Source: Isosphaera pallida ATCC 43644 (GTDB taxonomy: Bacteria > Planctomycetota > Planctomycetia > Isosphaerales > Isosphaeraceae). From it: a stretch of 64,000 bases of DNA. A program made the position numbers and the translations under genes. This document shows, one piece after another, positions 53,928 to 62,971 of the stretch (its first letter is position 1; each line of letters starts with the position of its first letter). The notes beneath the pieces were generated by a model. That model ran no database searches. It worked only from the letters and a program-made list of their open reading frames with translations, and had not been told where the DNA came from. Where the stretch lies: positions 2,480,001-2,544,000 of the forward strand of contig NC_014962.1 of NCBI RefSeq assembly GCF_000186345.1. Reading direction: 5' to 3'.

Positions 53928-55184
53928 CTAGTCCCCTGTGGAGACGGCGTGTTGCTCGGCCACTGTGATCGGTGGGGGCGAGGCGTGCCGACGAGCCCGG
54001 CGCTGCACGCGGGCGGCCTGGCGGCGGGCTCGTCTGAGACGACGATACGTCACGCCTGAGAGTCGGGTCCAGCGGCCCACCAACATTTTGTGACCCCGCC
54101 AATGGACTCGGTTGTTCACTAAGGCGTCGAACCAAACCGGCACTAGGAACAGATCCTTGACCGGACAGAGCAGAAGGTGACGGGCGCGGGGGAACACGCC
54201 GCGCAACCAGCGGGATTGCAAGGCGTCGCGGGCGATGCCCAGACCCACCAGCACCACTAACCCGCCCCAGGCGATCCCGGTGTCGTCCGACAACGCCCAG
54301 ACCACCCCAATAAGGCTCAGGTTGGAAAGCGGTTCCAGCAGAAAGAAGCCAGGGGCCATGCGACGGCGAATCTTGTACCAACGCGAGTGACGGTTGAGGA
54401 ACCAGCGCAATCCGCGGTCGTGGTTGACATTGTCGATGACGTGATGGCTCAGCGCGATGCGATAGCCCGCCTTGCGGACCTTGACCCCGATTGCCTGATC
54501 CTCGGCCAACAGATGCCGCACCGCTCGAAATCCGCCGATCTCTTCCAGAACCCGACCCGGCATGAGCATCGACTTGCCCACCACGCAGGTTTGCCCCACC
54601 ACTTCCGCCAACGCCACGCCGCCGGCAATGAAGCCGTTGAGCTGCAGATTCTCTAACGCGCCCCCCGCGCTGGTCTCGCCGACCCCCGCGAAAATGTTCG
54701 AGACGAGTCCGACGCGGGAATCGGCTAGGTAGGCTGTCGTCTCGCGCAGGTAGGAGGGTTTGACCCGCACATTGGAGTCACTGATTAGCAGATAATCGTA
54801 TTTGCGAAAACGATCCATCGATGCGAGGTTTTCGACCTTGGGGTTGAATCCCAAGCGTGGAGCGCCCCGCACGAGCTTGGCGTCGTGGTAGGGGTATTCG
54901 GCGATCAGACGTTCGACAACGGCGGCGGCGGGATCGTCCGGGTCGGCCACGCCGAAAAGGAGTTGATAGCGTGGATAGTCGAGTTGGAAAAAGCTACGAA
55001 GGTTCTCCTCGAGCCCTTCGTCGATTCCCTTGAGTGGTTTGAGGATGGTGACCGGTGGGGTGTAGTCGGGCAGGGACCGTCCTCGTCCGGGCCGAGTGAC
55101 CCACAAAAGGGCGGCGCTTCCAGCCAAGCTGGTGACCACCGCGATTGCCGCCACCAGCCCCAATACCAGGTTCCCGTCGATCAT
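53928..55184 (-). CDS. Ceramide glucosyltransferase-like glycosyltransferase (HpnI family)
   Basis: A 418-residue GT2/GT21 enzyme with an N-terminal transmembrane helix (about 7-28). PPVTILKPLKGIDEGLEENL, FGVADPDDPAAAVV, ISDSNVRV (136-138 the metal-binding DSN), AEDQAIG (228-230) and RHSRW (265-269) are the D1-D2-D3-(Q/R)xxRW motifs of ceramide glucosyltransferases and of HpnI, which makes hopanoid N-acetylglucosamine lipids. C-terminal helices anchor it. ATG 55184 with GGAGG 5 bases upstream is preferred over GTG two codons before. The acceptor lipid is unknown; no other hopanoid genes are nearby. Confidence 0.85.
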   Translation of the reverse strand: MIDGNLVLGLVAAIAVVTSLAGSAALLWVTRPGRGRSLPDYTPPVTILKPLKGIDEGLEENLRSFFQLDYPRYQLLFGVADPDDPAAAVVERLIAEYPYHDAKLVRGAPRLGFNPKVENLASMDRFRKYDYLLISDSNVRVKPSYLRETTAYLADSRVGLVSNIFAGVGETSAGGALENLQLNGFIAGGVALAEVVGQTCVVGKSMLMPGRVLEEIGGFRAVRHLLAEDQAIGVKVRKAGYRIALSHHVIDNVNHDRGLRWFLNRHSRWYKIRRRMAPGFFLLEPLSNLSLIGVVWALSDDTGIAWGGLVVLVGLGIARDALQSRWLRGVFPRARHLLLCPVKDLFLVPVWFDALVNNRVHWRGHKMLVGRWTRLSGVTYRRLRRARRQAARVQRRARRHASPPPITVAEQHAVSTGD

Positions 55185-55296
55185 TGTCACCTCCCCCGCC
55201 GATCATTTGGTCGGTTGAGTTGGTCCGGCCGCCCTTTTGTGGGAAGGAGTTCCGGCGGAACCTGGTCAACTTAAGATTTTCGTTCGATCGGGCTGG

Positions 55297-55860
55297 TTAT
55301 TCGGGTTTGAATCGAAATTCCATCGTCCCCTGGCAACAGGGGCAGTCCTGGGGAAACCGCGACGAGATCGCGCAGACCTCGCAGTGGTACTCGGGAATAC
55401 GAAACACACCGTCTTCGGCGTCGCGAATCCGGACCAAGGTGACTTGGAGATAGGGCAGACCTGGATAAAGCCGTCCGGTGAGACGGATCGCTTGATCGCG
55501 GAAGCGATCCGGGTCGATCCAAAAGGCGCGGGTGGCCGAGTCTTTGAGGATTGGGGTGAGGGTGGCGTCCGGGTCGTCCTGGCGGAGGACCAGTTGGTCC
55601 TCGACTCCATCCGGGTCACATGCCAGGCCGCGTTGATGGAGCGCCTGGCTCAAGGGGATCACGGTTCCGGCGAGGGTGACGGTTTGGAATCCCACGCCGC
55701 CCGCTTGGTCCTGCTTGTCCCGATTGGGATCAGGAGGGGAGTCGAGGGAGGCGTCAGCCTTAGCGACATGGCGAACTAGCGGCCCACCGGTCAGTGCTGC
55801 GGCAGCCAGCAGCCAATGGCGGCGGGGGAGGGAACCAGGGGCTTGGGTGGGCGAGGACAT
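55297..55860 (-). CDS. Exported protein with C-terminal zinc ribbon
   Basis: A 187-residue protein. ATG 55860 is followed by PRRHWLLAAAALTGG, a Tat-like or Sec signal. The middle has TVTLAGTVIPLSQALHQRGLACDPDGVEDQLVL and strands reading GLPYLQVTLVRIRDAEDGVFRIPEYHCEVC, ending with CEVC and CPCC, a putative metal ribbon. The layout resembles cytochrome-oxidase-assembly-like or metallochaperone proteins only loosely, so no function is assigned. It precedes the glycosyltransferase gene by about 110 bases on the same strand. Confidence 0.6.
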   Translation of the reverse strand: MSSPTQAPGSLPRRHWLLAAAALTGGPLVRHVAKADASLDSPPDPNRDKQDQAGGVGFQTVTLAGTVIPLSQALHQRGLACDPDGVEDQLVLRQDDPDATLTPILKDSATRAFWIDPDRFRDQAIRLTGRLYPGLPYLQVTLVRIRDAEDGVFRIPEYHCEVCAISSRFPQDCPCCQGTMEFRFKPE

Positions 55861-56047
55861 GCTTCGGCGCTCCCGCTGAACTGAGCAAAGCCGGTGGGAG
55901 AAGAGAGGGGGCGGGTACGAAACCGGAGCAAGGTGACGTGGTGAATAAGGCCAAGACGGGCCGGAACCGGAATGACTTCCCTCCTGGTTGGATTGTAACC
56001 CATTCCACCGCAATCACCAAGACGTTCTTGACGGCGTCGCCTTGACT

Positions 56048-58825
56048 TCAGCGGGATCGGACAGGCGCGGCGGTGGGTAAGGGGTGGGGCGTGACGCGGC
56101 CGCGGGAGCGTGTTGAACGTTCGAGGCGGGCGCGTTCCGGAGACGCGGCGTGGTTGTCGTGTTGGGTCGCGCGGTCGGATTCGAACAGGCGTGGAAGAAC
56201 CTCGTCGAGATGAGCCACCAGATGGATAACCAGGTCTTGGCGAACCTCGGGAGGCAGTTCGGTCAAGTCCTTCTCATTGCGAATCGGTAGAATGACCTCG
56301 CGGACTCCGCTACGGCGGGCGGCCAGCACCTTTTCCCGGACTCCGCCGACCGGCAAGACTCGTCCGGTGAGGGTCACTTCGCCGGTCATCGCCAGACCTG
56401 GACGAATCGGCATCTCACGCCAGAGGCTCACCAGGGCCGCGACGATGGCGACCCCCGCGGAGGGACCATCCTTGGGGACCGCGCCGGCGGGCACGTGAAT
56501 ATGAACGTCGGCCTTGTCAAACCGATTGGGGTCGATGGCCAATGAGGCGGCGTGGCTCTTAAGGTAGCTCATGGCCGCCTGGGCGCTTTCGCGCATCGAG
56601 TCGCCTAGCAGCCCGGTGAGGGTCAGCGACCCCTTGCCGGGATTGGCGGTGGCTTCGATGAAGAGAATCTCGCCACCAGAGGGGGTCCAGGCCAAGCCGG
56701 TCGAAAGCCCAGGGGTCGGTTTTTGGTCGGCCGCCTCGCGGAAGAACTTGGGCGGCCCCAACCACTCGGTCACGTTGGCGGGGGTGATCGTCAAATTGCG
56801 GGTGTCCCCCTCGGCGTGCTTGACGGCCACCTTGCGGCAAATCGCGGCCAGTTCCCGTTCCAGGTTGCGCAGCCCAGCCTCGCGGGTGTAGTCCACGATC
56901 ACCTTACGCACGGTGTCGTCCGGGAATTTGACGTCGCGCGGGGCCAATCCATGCTCGGCCAATTGCTTGGGAATAAGATATCTGTGCGCGATGAGCAGTT
57001 TCTCTTCCTCGCTGTAGCCGGGCAGTTCCAGCACCTCCATGCGGTCCCTCAGCGCATGGGGGATGGTTTCCAGAGCGTTGGCAGTGGCCAGGAACAGGAT
57101 TTTGGAGAGGTCGAAATCGTGGTCGAGGTAATGGTCGCGGAAGGTTTTGTTTTGCTCGGGGTCGAGGACCTCCAGCAGCGCTGCGGCGGGGTCGCCTCGG
57201 AAGTCGTGGCTGAGTTTGTCCACTTCGTCGAGCATCATCACTGGGTTGTTGGTGCCGCACTTGCGCAGACCTTGAATGATCCGTCCGGGCATGGCGGCCA
57301 CATAGGTTCGGCGGTGTCCGCGAATTTCCGCCTCGTCGTGAACGCCGCCCAGACTGATGCGCACGAACTCGCGGCCCAGGGTGCGGGCGATCGACTTGCC
57401 CAGCGAGGTCTTACCGGTCCCCGGCGGCCCGACCAGGCAGAGGATCGGCCCTTTGAGGCTCTTGCAGAGCTTGCGGACGGCTAGATACTCCAAGATTCGT
57501 TGCTTGACCTTCTCCAGGTTGTAGTGGTCGGCGTCCAGAATTCTGCGGGCGACTTTGAGGTTGAGCCGGTCGCGGGTGCTTTTGCTCCAAGGCAGGGAGG
57601 CGATCCAGTCGAGGTGGGTGCGGACGATCGAGTGTTCCGCCGAACTGGGGTGCATATTGGCCAGGCGGTCCAGGTCCCGTTTGCATTCGACCAGAACCTC
57701 CTTAGGCGGTTTGGCCTTTTCGAGTTTGTTCCAGAGTTCCTCGACCTCGGTGTTCTCCTTGTCCGATTCGCCAAGTTCCTCCTGGATGATGCGGATTTGC
57801 TGACGGAGGAAATGCTCGCGCTGAACCCGGTTCATCTCTGAACCAACCTGGGCGTGGAGCTTGGAGGAGAGTTCCAGCACATCAAGTTGGCGGGTGAGGT
57901 GTCCCACCAGCTTCTTGAGCCGATCCACCACGTCGGTCGTGCCCAGCAGTTCGATCCGGTCCTCGACGCTGAGGTTGAGGTTAGCGGCCAGCAGGTCGGC
58001 CAGCACCGAGGGGTCGTTGGCGTTGAGGATGTTGACCTGAAACTCTTCCGAGATGAGCGGCGACTTCTCGACGATCTGGCTGAAGAGTTGGTTGACCGCG
58101 TGAACCACCGCGTCGAGCTCCACCCCGGGCTCGGCGTGGCTGAGCAGCGGTTCGACCAGGGCGTGCGGCAGGCCGTTGGAGTCGAACACCTTGATCAGCC
58201 GGCCGCGAAATTCCCCCTGGCAGACCACCCGAGTCGAGCCGTCGGGAAACTTGAGCATCTTGAGGATCGTGCCCAGGCACACGAAGGGATGAAAGCCCTC
58301 GGTACCGGGGTTCTCCTCCTCGGGGTTGCGTTGGGTTGCCAGAACGACCCGGGGCTCGCTCGGATAGATCCGATCGATCAGTTGAATGCCGGCGCGACGA
58401 TCGATGACCAGCGGGGCCATCATCTGAGGGAAGATGACCTCGCGGCCCAAGGCAAGAAGCGGCAGCGGAATGAGTGGGATCGGCGGGTCTTGGGAATCGT
58501 CCTCGCGGGTCTTGTTGGAATTGGACCGTCCTTTGGACTTCGTGGGGCTGTTGGTCTTGCTGTCACGCGGTTGGGAAGAGGGGGAAGATGGGGAACGGGT
58601 TTCGGAACCGGTTTGCGGACGTCCCCCGCGTTCCTCGGAGCCGGAGCCGTGACGTGAATCGGCTCGCAGCAAGGCCACCATCTCGTCCCACGTCACGATC
58701 CGGGCCGACCGTGGCTTCCGCGCATCGTCGTTCGAGTCACCGGACGAAGGGACGTCGGCGACATCGGACGCGGCGTTCTTGGCGGGAGTGGACGCAGGCG
58801 AACCCGACGGCTTGGAACGTTTCAT
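56048..58825 (-). CDS. lon: ATP-dependent Lon protease
   Basis: A 925-residue Lon. It degrades misfolded and regulatory proteins in the cytosol. After an unusual N-terminal extension of about 112 residues rich in Ser, Asp and Lys, the Lon N-domain begins (IPLIPLPLLALGREVIFPQ). Walker A GPPGTGKT is at 466-473, Walker B MLDEVDK around 531-537, and the protease dyad is Ser789 (PKDGPSAG) and Lys832 (GGVREKVLAA). The domain ends near 885 and a short polar tail follows. It lies alone on the minus strand, next to no obvious heat-shock element that could be recognised by eye. Confidence 0.97.
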   Translation of the reverse strand: MKRSKPSGSPASTPAKNAASDVADVPSSGDSNDDARKPRSARIVTWDEMVALLRADSRHGSGSEERGGRPQTGSETRSPSSPSSQPRDSKTNSPTKSKGRSNSNKTREDDSQDPPIPLIPLPLLALGREVIFPQMMAPLVIDRRAGIQLIDRIYPSEPRVVLATQRNPEEENPGTEGFHPFVCLGTILKMLKFPDGSTRVVCQGEFRGRLIKVFDSNGLPHALVEPLLSHAEPGVELDAVVHAVNQLFSQIVEKSPLISEEFQVNILNANDPSVLADLLAANLNLSVEDRIELLGTTDVVDRLKKLVGHLTRQLDVLELSSKLHAQVGSEMNRVQREHFLRQQIRIIQEELGESDKENTEVEELWNKLEKAKPPKEVLVECKRDLDRLANMHPSSAEHSIVRTHLDWIASLPWSKSTRDRLNLKVARRILDADHYNLEKVKQRILEYLAVRKLCKSLKGPILCLVGPPGTGKTSLGKSIARTLGREFVRISLGGVHDEAEIRGHRRTYVAAMPGRIIQGLRKCGTNNPVMMLDEVDKLSHDFRGDPAAALLEVLDPEQNKTFRDHYLDHDFDLSKILFLATANALETIPHALRDRMEVLELPGYSEEEKLLIAHRYLIPKQLAEHGLAPRDVKFPDDTVRKVIVDYTREAGLRNLERELAAICRKVAVKHAEGDTRNLTITPANVTEWLGPPKFFREAADQKPTPGLSTGLAWTPSGGEILFIEATANPGKGSLTLTGLLGDSMRESAQAAMSYLKSHAASLAIDPNRFDKADVHIHVPAGAVPKDGPSAGVAIVAALVSLWREMPIRPGLAMTGEVTLTGRVLPVGGVREKVLAARRSGVREVILPIRNEKDLTELPPEVRQDLVIHLVAHLDEVLPRLFESDRATQHDNHAASPERARLERSTRSRGRVTPHPLPTAAPVRSR

Positions 58826-59465
58826 GGCGGCTCGACGTGGTGGCGGGGAAATCCGTCGGTCGGTCAGTTCAACTCACCAAACCAGATATGGGGAAAAAGT
58901 GAGGTTGCGAAGTCCTTTGAACGCCTTCTTGGGAACATCGTCCGAACCCACCGCATAGACCTCTTTCCGGTCGCGTGCCCTGGTCCATCGCTCGGACAGA
59001 ACTTCCTCGGTGACTCGAAGATCCAGGCGCGGATCTTGAACCCAAGATCGGCGGCGTCGCGTGATCAAGTCCGTTCGATCCCGCGCCATTGGCCATTGTT
59101 CGCCACGCCGCCTTGGAAGGAAAGGGGTTGCAAGCGGATCATCAACCTGATCCCGGGAAAAGCTTGGAACAAGATTCCCGTGATTTGATAGTGCAGAGCC
59201 GAATTCTGCTTTGTAACACGATGATCAGCTGTCGGCAACCATTTCCCACCGTCGCCCAAGTCCGCCCACAGCCGGCGCTAGCGCCGAGGTTGAAGCGGAG
59301 ACTTGAATCGGGTCGCCATGAAGTCGATAATCATCCGACAAGCGACCCACCGTCTGAGGTGTCGATTTTGCTGTCCGGTCTTTTCGACCCTCTCTATGGC
59401 GGTATGAGTTCGTTTTGTCCAAGCTTACTCTCCGCTCTCCTTGGCCGTGTTTGGAGCCGACGACC
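58826..59465. other. Intergenic region between lon and the aldo/keto reductase
   Basis: About 640 bases with the divergent promoters of lon (minus) and the reductase (plus). A 14-bp palindrome CGGCGCTAGCGCCG lies at 59273-59286. No gene was recognised. Confidence 0.45.
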
Positions 59466-60392
59466 ATGACCCCGCGTTCCTCCTGCGCTGGTTCTCTGAG
59501 CCGCCGTGATTTTCTGACTCGGACCAGCGTCACGGCCAGCCTGGCGGTCGCGGGTCTGGGCGTGATGGGCATGACCCCGTCCGCCGCCCGCCGCATGGCC
59601 TTGCCCACTTCGGCGTCCGATCGGGTGACGTTGGGACGCACGGGGATCACCTGTTCGGTGGTGGGGATGGGGACCGGTTCGGTAGGGGTGGGGCAAGCTT
59701 CCAACCAGACCCGTTTGGGGGTCGCGGGGTTCACCAAGGTGGCGCGTCACGCTCTGGACCGGGGCTTGAATCTCTTCGACGTAGCCGACCAGTACGGTTC
59801 GCACACCTATCTTCGGGCCGCCCTCAAAGGGGTGCCCCGCGAGTCCTACGTGGTGCAGACCAAAACCCACGCGACCACCTACGCTAACGCCAAGAGTCAC
59901 GTCGAACGCTACCTCATGGAACTGGGGGTCGATTACCTCGACACCCTGCTGCTCCACTGCATGACCAAGGAAAGCTGGATCGCCGACCACGAAGGGGCCC
60001 GCGACTATCTCTCCGAGGCCAAGGAGAAGGGTCTGATTCGCGCTCACGGCGTGTCCTGCCACGGCATTGAACCGCTTCGCGTTGCCGCGCGTGATCCTTG
60101 GGTCGAAGTCGATCTCGCCCGGATCAACCCCGAAGGCCAGATCATGGACGCCGACGTCCCGACGGTCGTCTCCGAACTGGAGGTGATGCACCACGCCGGC
60201 AAGGGAGTCATCGGCATGAAGATCCTGGCCGAAGGACGCATCAAGGACGCCGCCGCCAAGGACGCTTCGCTCAAGTTTGTGCTGGGTCTGGGCACCGTCA
60301 ATGCCTTCGTCGTCGGCTTCGAATCGACTGAACAAATCGATGACCTGGTCGGCCGCGTCGATCGCATCCTGACCGAACTCAAAGGCGCGTGA
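59466..60392 (+). CDS. Tat-exported aldo/keto reductase family protein
   Basis: A 308-residue protein. The signal LSRRDFLTRTSVTASLAVAG (RR at 13-14) is a twin-arginine motif. The mature part is a TIM-barrel aldo/keto reductase: VTLGRTGITCSVVGMGTGS, then the catalytic tetrad Asp105, Tyr110, Lys133 and His164 (FDVADQYG, QTKTH, LLLHCM). This arrangement is common in planctomycete exported AKRs. ATG 59466 is taken because of the Tat motif; the frame is open from 59415. Substrate and cofactor preference unknown. Confidence 0.88.
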   Translation: MTPRSSCAGSLSRRDFLTRTSVTASLAVAGLGVMGMTPSAARRMALPTSASDRVTLGRTGITCSVVGMGTGSVGVGQASNQTRLGVAGFTKVARHALDRGLNLFDVADQYGSHTYLRAALKGVPRESYVVQTKTHATTYANAKSHVERYLMELGVDYLDTLLLHCMTKESWIADHEGARDYLSEAKEKGLIRAHGVSCHGIEPLRVAARDPWVEVDLARINPEGQIMDADVPTVVSELEVMHHAGKGVIGMKILAEGRIKDAAAKDASLKFVLGLGTVNAFVVGFESTEQIDDLVGRVDRILTELKGA

Positions 60393-60623
60393 ACGTCATC
60401 ATCAGCCAATCCACGATACACGATATGGCGAGGACGCGTCGTCTTGTCTTTTTTGTCCCGTCTCCTTGTCTTCCGCCTGCGCGGTGTTCTGATCGGATGG
60501 CCACGCGCGTCTGAGATGCCGTTGGTACTGGGCGGTGGGGACGAACGAGGCGGAGCGTCTCCGTGACAGATCCATAAGCCTATTCAACGACACCACGAAT
60601 GAACGGCGTGGGGAAGCGACGCG

Positions 60624-62837
60624 ATGCCGACCTGGTTGAACGGTCTGCCGGCAATGCCGTTGATGTTGGGTGTGTTGGCGGTGTTGGCGATCGCCTATCG
60701 GTATTACTCGGCGTTCCTCGCTGCGCGGGTCGCGGCGTTAGACGATACTCGGATCACCCCAGCCCACCGGTTCAACGATGGTCGCAACTTCCACCCCACG
60801 CACAAGTGGGTGCTGTTTGGTCATCACTTCGCGGCGATCTCTGGGGCCGGTCCGCTGATTGGTCCGGTCTTGGCGTTGCAGTTTGGGTACTTACCGGGCT
60901 TGATCTGGCTGGTGATTGGCGTTTGTCTGGCCGGCGCGGTGCAGGACATGATGGTGATGTTCGCCTCGGTGCGTCGGGGTGGTAAAAGTCTGGCCGGGAT
61001 CGCCCGTGAGGAGTTAGGGCCGACCGCCGGAACCGCCGCTTCGCTGGCGATTCTTTACATTATCATCATCGCGTTAGCCGGTTTGGGCATCGTGGTCGTC
61101 AAAGCGCTCGCGGGAGAGACAATTCCCTACGGCTCGACCAACCCCGCGCGGCCCGCGATCCTGATTCCACCGCCGGATGCGCCAGTGAGTCGCACCTTGG
61201 ATGTCAAGACCGGCCTGACCACCTACAACGTGCCGCCCGGCTCCATCTATCACTTTGGCCCGTCCCCTGAGGACCAATTGCGGTTCGAGGAGCCGTTTCA
61301 GCTGGTTTACCCAACCGCGCAACCGCTGCAACGCCGTCCCGCCGAGGAGGGGGGCGGCTACCTTTTGCCCCCGACTGCCAAGCGAATCGTTTCGGGCAGT
61401 TCCTGGGGCACCTTCACCATCGCCGCCACCATCCCCATCGCCTTGTTTGTGGGGATGTATATGAACAAGCTCCGTCCCGGCAAGGTGGTCGAAGCCTCGC
61501 TCATCGGCGCGGCGCTGGTGTTGGGGGCGACCTTCGCCGGGGCGTGGATTCCCGGCTCGCCGCTAGAACGTCTCTTCGACCTGACCCGCGAGGAGATCAT
61601 CCTGGCAATGGGGGTCTACGGCTTCGTGGCGGCGGTGCTGCCGGTTTGGCTGTTACTAGGGCCACGCGACTACCTCTCCACCTTCCTCAAAATCGGCACC
61701 ATCGTGCTGCTGGTCGTCGGAGTACTGCTGGCCAATCCCACCATCCAAGCCCCCGCCATCAACCCCGTCTTCCTCCAGGGCGGTGGACCCTATTTCAATG
61801 GCCCGGTGTTTCCTTATGTCTTCATCTGCATTATGTGCGGGGCGATCTCCGGTTTCCACGCCCTGGTCGCCTCCGGCACCACGCCCAAGATGATCGACCG
61901 CGAAAGTCACATTCGACCCATCGGCTACGGTGCCATGCTGATGGAAGGGTTGGTCGGCGTCGTGGCGCTGATCGCCGCAGCGTCGATGCCTAACAAGATG
62001 TATTACGATATCAACATTGATCTTGCTCGCAAACCCGATTTCGTCAACCAATTGCGGCTTATCGAGCAGGACGGTCACGGCCACGCCGTTGGTGATCCCG
62101 CTGCGGCGGCCGCCGCCCGCAGGGCGCAAGAGGCTCGGGGGGACGAACTCGTGGCCATCGAGCGCCAGGTTGGCGAGCAGCTTCACGGACGCACCGGGGG
62201 CGCGGTGACTTTGGCCGTAGGCATGGCTCGGATCTTCGAAGACGCAATGCCGTTTTTCAAGGGAATGCTGAGCTACTGGTATCACTTTGCCATCATGTTC
62301 GAGGCGCTGTTCATTCTCACCACCATCGACGCTGGAACCCGGATCGGGCGATTTCTGTTGCAGGAGAACCTGGGCAAGATCTATCGCCCCTTCGCCAATT
62401 TGGAGTGGCGTCCCGGCGCGTGGTTGGCGACCGGTTTGGTCGTGGGCGGGTGGTGCTACTTTATCGCCACCGGCACGGTGGACACGATTTGGCCGATGTT
62501 CGGCCTGGCCAACCAGTTGTTGGCGCTGATTGCGCTGGCGGTTGTGTCCGCCGTGTTGATCTCGGAAGGCAAGCTCAAATACGTCTGGGTGACGATGCTG
62601 CCTCTGACGTTCGTGGGGATCACCACCTCCACTGCCGCCGCTTATGAAATCCGTCGGTTCTACGCCATGATGTATCTCGTCGAACCGGCCAAACGCTGGG
62701 GCGAATTCAAAGGCTGGCTCAACATTGGCTTGACCTTCTTTTTGATCGTTTGCGCCGCGATCGTGTTGGTCGCCGCGACCCGTCGCTGGTTGGACGCCTA
62801 TGACACCCACGCCCGCGCCCGTCGCGCCAAGGCCTAA
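60624..62837 (+). CDS. cstA: Carbon starvation protein CstA
   Basis: A 737-residue membrane protein with about 16-18 hydrophobic helices. FNDGRNFHPTHKWVLFGHHFAAISGAGPLIGPVLALQFGYLPGLIWLVIGVCLAGAVQDMMVMFASVRRGGKSL is the conserved CstA N-domain, and MCGAISGFHALVASGTTPKM is also conserved. CstA takes up peptides or pyruvate when carbon is scarce. A polar loop of about 80 residues around 170-250 is longer than in E. coli. ATG 60624 has GGGGAAG upstream. Monocistronic, followed by a hairpin. Confidence 0.93.
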   Translation: MPTWLNGLPAMPLMLGVLAVLAIAYRYYSAFLAARVAALDDTRITPAHRFNDGRNFHPTHKWVLFGHHFAAISGAGPLIGPVLALQFGYLPGLIWLVIGVCLAGAVQDMMVMFASVRRGGKSLAGIAREELGPTAGTAASLAILYIIIIALAGLGIVVVKALAGETIPYGSTNPARPAILIPPPDAPVSRTLDVKTGLTTYNVPPGSIYHFGPSPEDQLRFEEPFQLVYPTAQPLQRRPAEEGGGYLLPPTAKRIVSGSSWGTFTIAATIPIALFVGMYMNKLRPGKVVEASLIGAALVLGATFAGAWIPGSPLERLFDLTREEIILAMGVYGFVAAVLPVWLLLGPRDYLSTFLKIGTIVLLVVGVLLANPTIQAPAINPVFLQGGGPYFNGPVFPYVFICIMCGAISGFHALVASGTTPKMIDRESHIRPIGYGAMLMEGLVGVVALIAAASMPNKMYYDINIDLARKPDFVNQLRLIEQDGHGHAVGDPAAAAAARRAQEARGDELVAIERQVGEQLHGRTGGAVTLAVGMARIFEDAMPFFKGMLSYWYHFAIMFEALFILTTIDAGTRIGRFLLQENLGKIYRPFANLEWRPGAWLATGLVVGGWCYFIATGTVDTIWPMFGLANQLLALIALAVVSAVLISEGKLKYVWVTMLPLTFVGITTSTAAAYEIRRFYAMMYLVEPAKRWGEFKGWLNIGLTFFLIVCAAIVLVAATRRWLDAYDTHARARRAKA

Positions 62838-62838
62838 A

Positions 62839-62889
62839 TCGATCGATTGGAATAACCTAGGTGATTGCCAAGAAGAGCCGATCGATCGG
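62839..62889. terminator. Stem-loop directly after cstA
   Basis: TCGATCGATTGG (62839-62850) can pair with CCGATCGATCGG (62878-62889) with G-U pairs across a 27-base loop, starting 2 bases after the cstA stop codon. It lies between convergent genes. Confidence 0.4.
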
Positions 62890-62971
62890 AGTAGGAGAAC
62901 ACGACCTTCGCCGTCGAATGAGGTCCAGCGTTGACTCCCATTGATAAATAAATATATAAAATAATCCCTAC

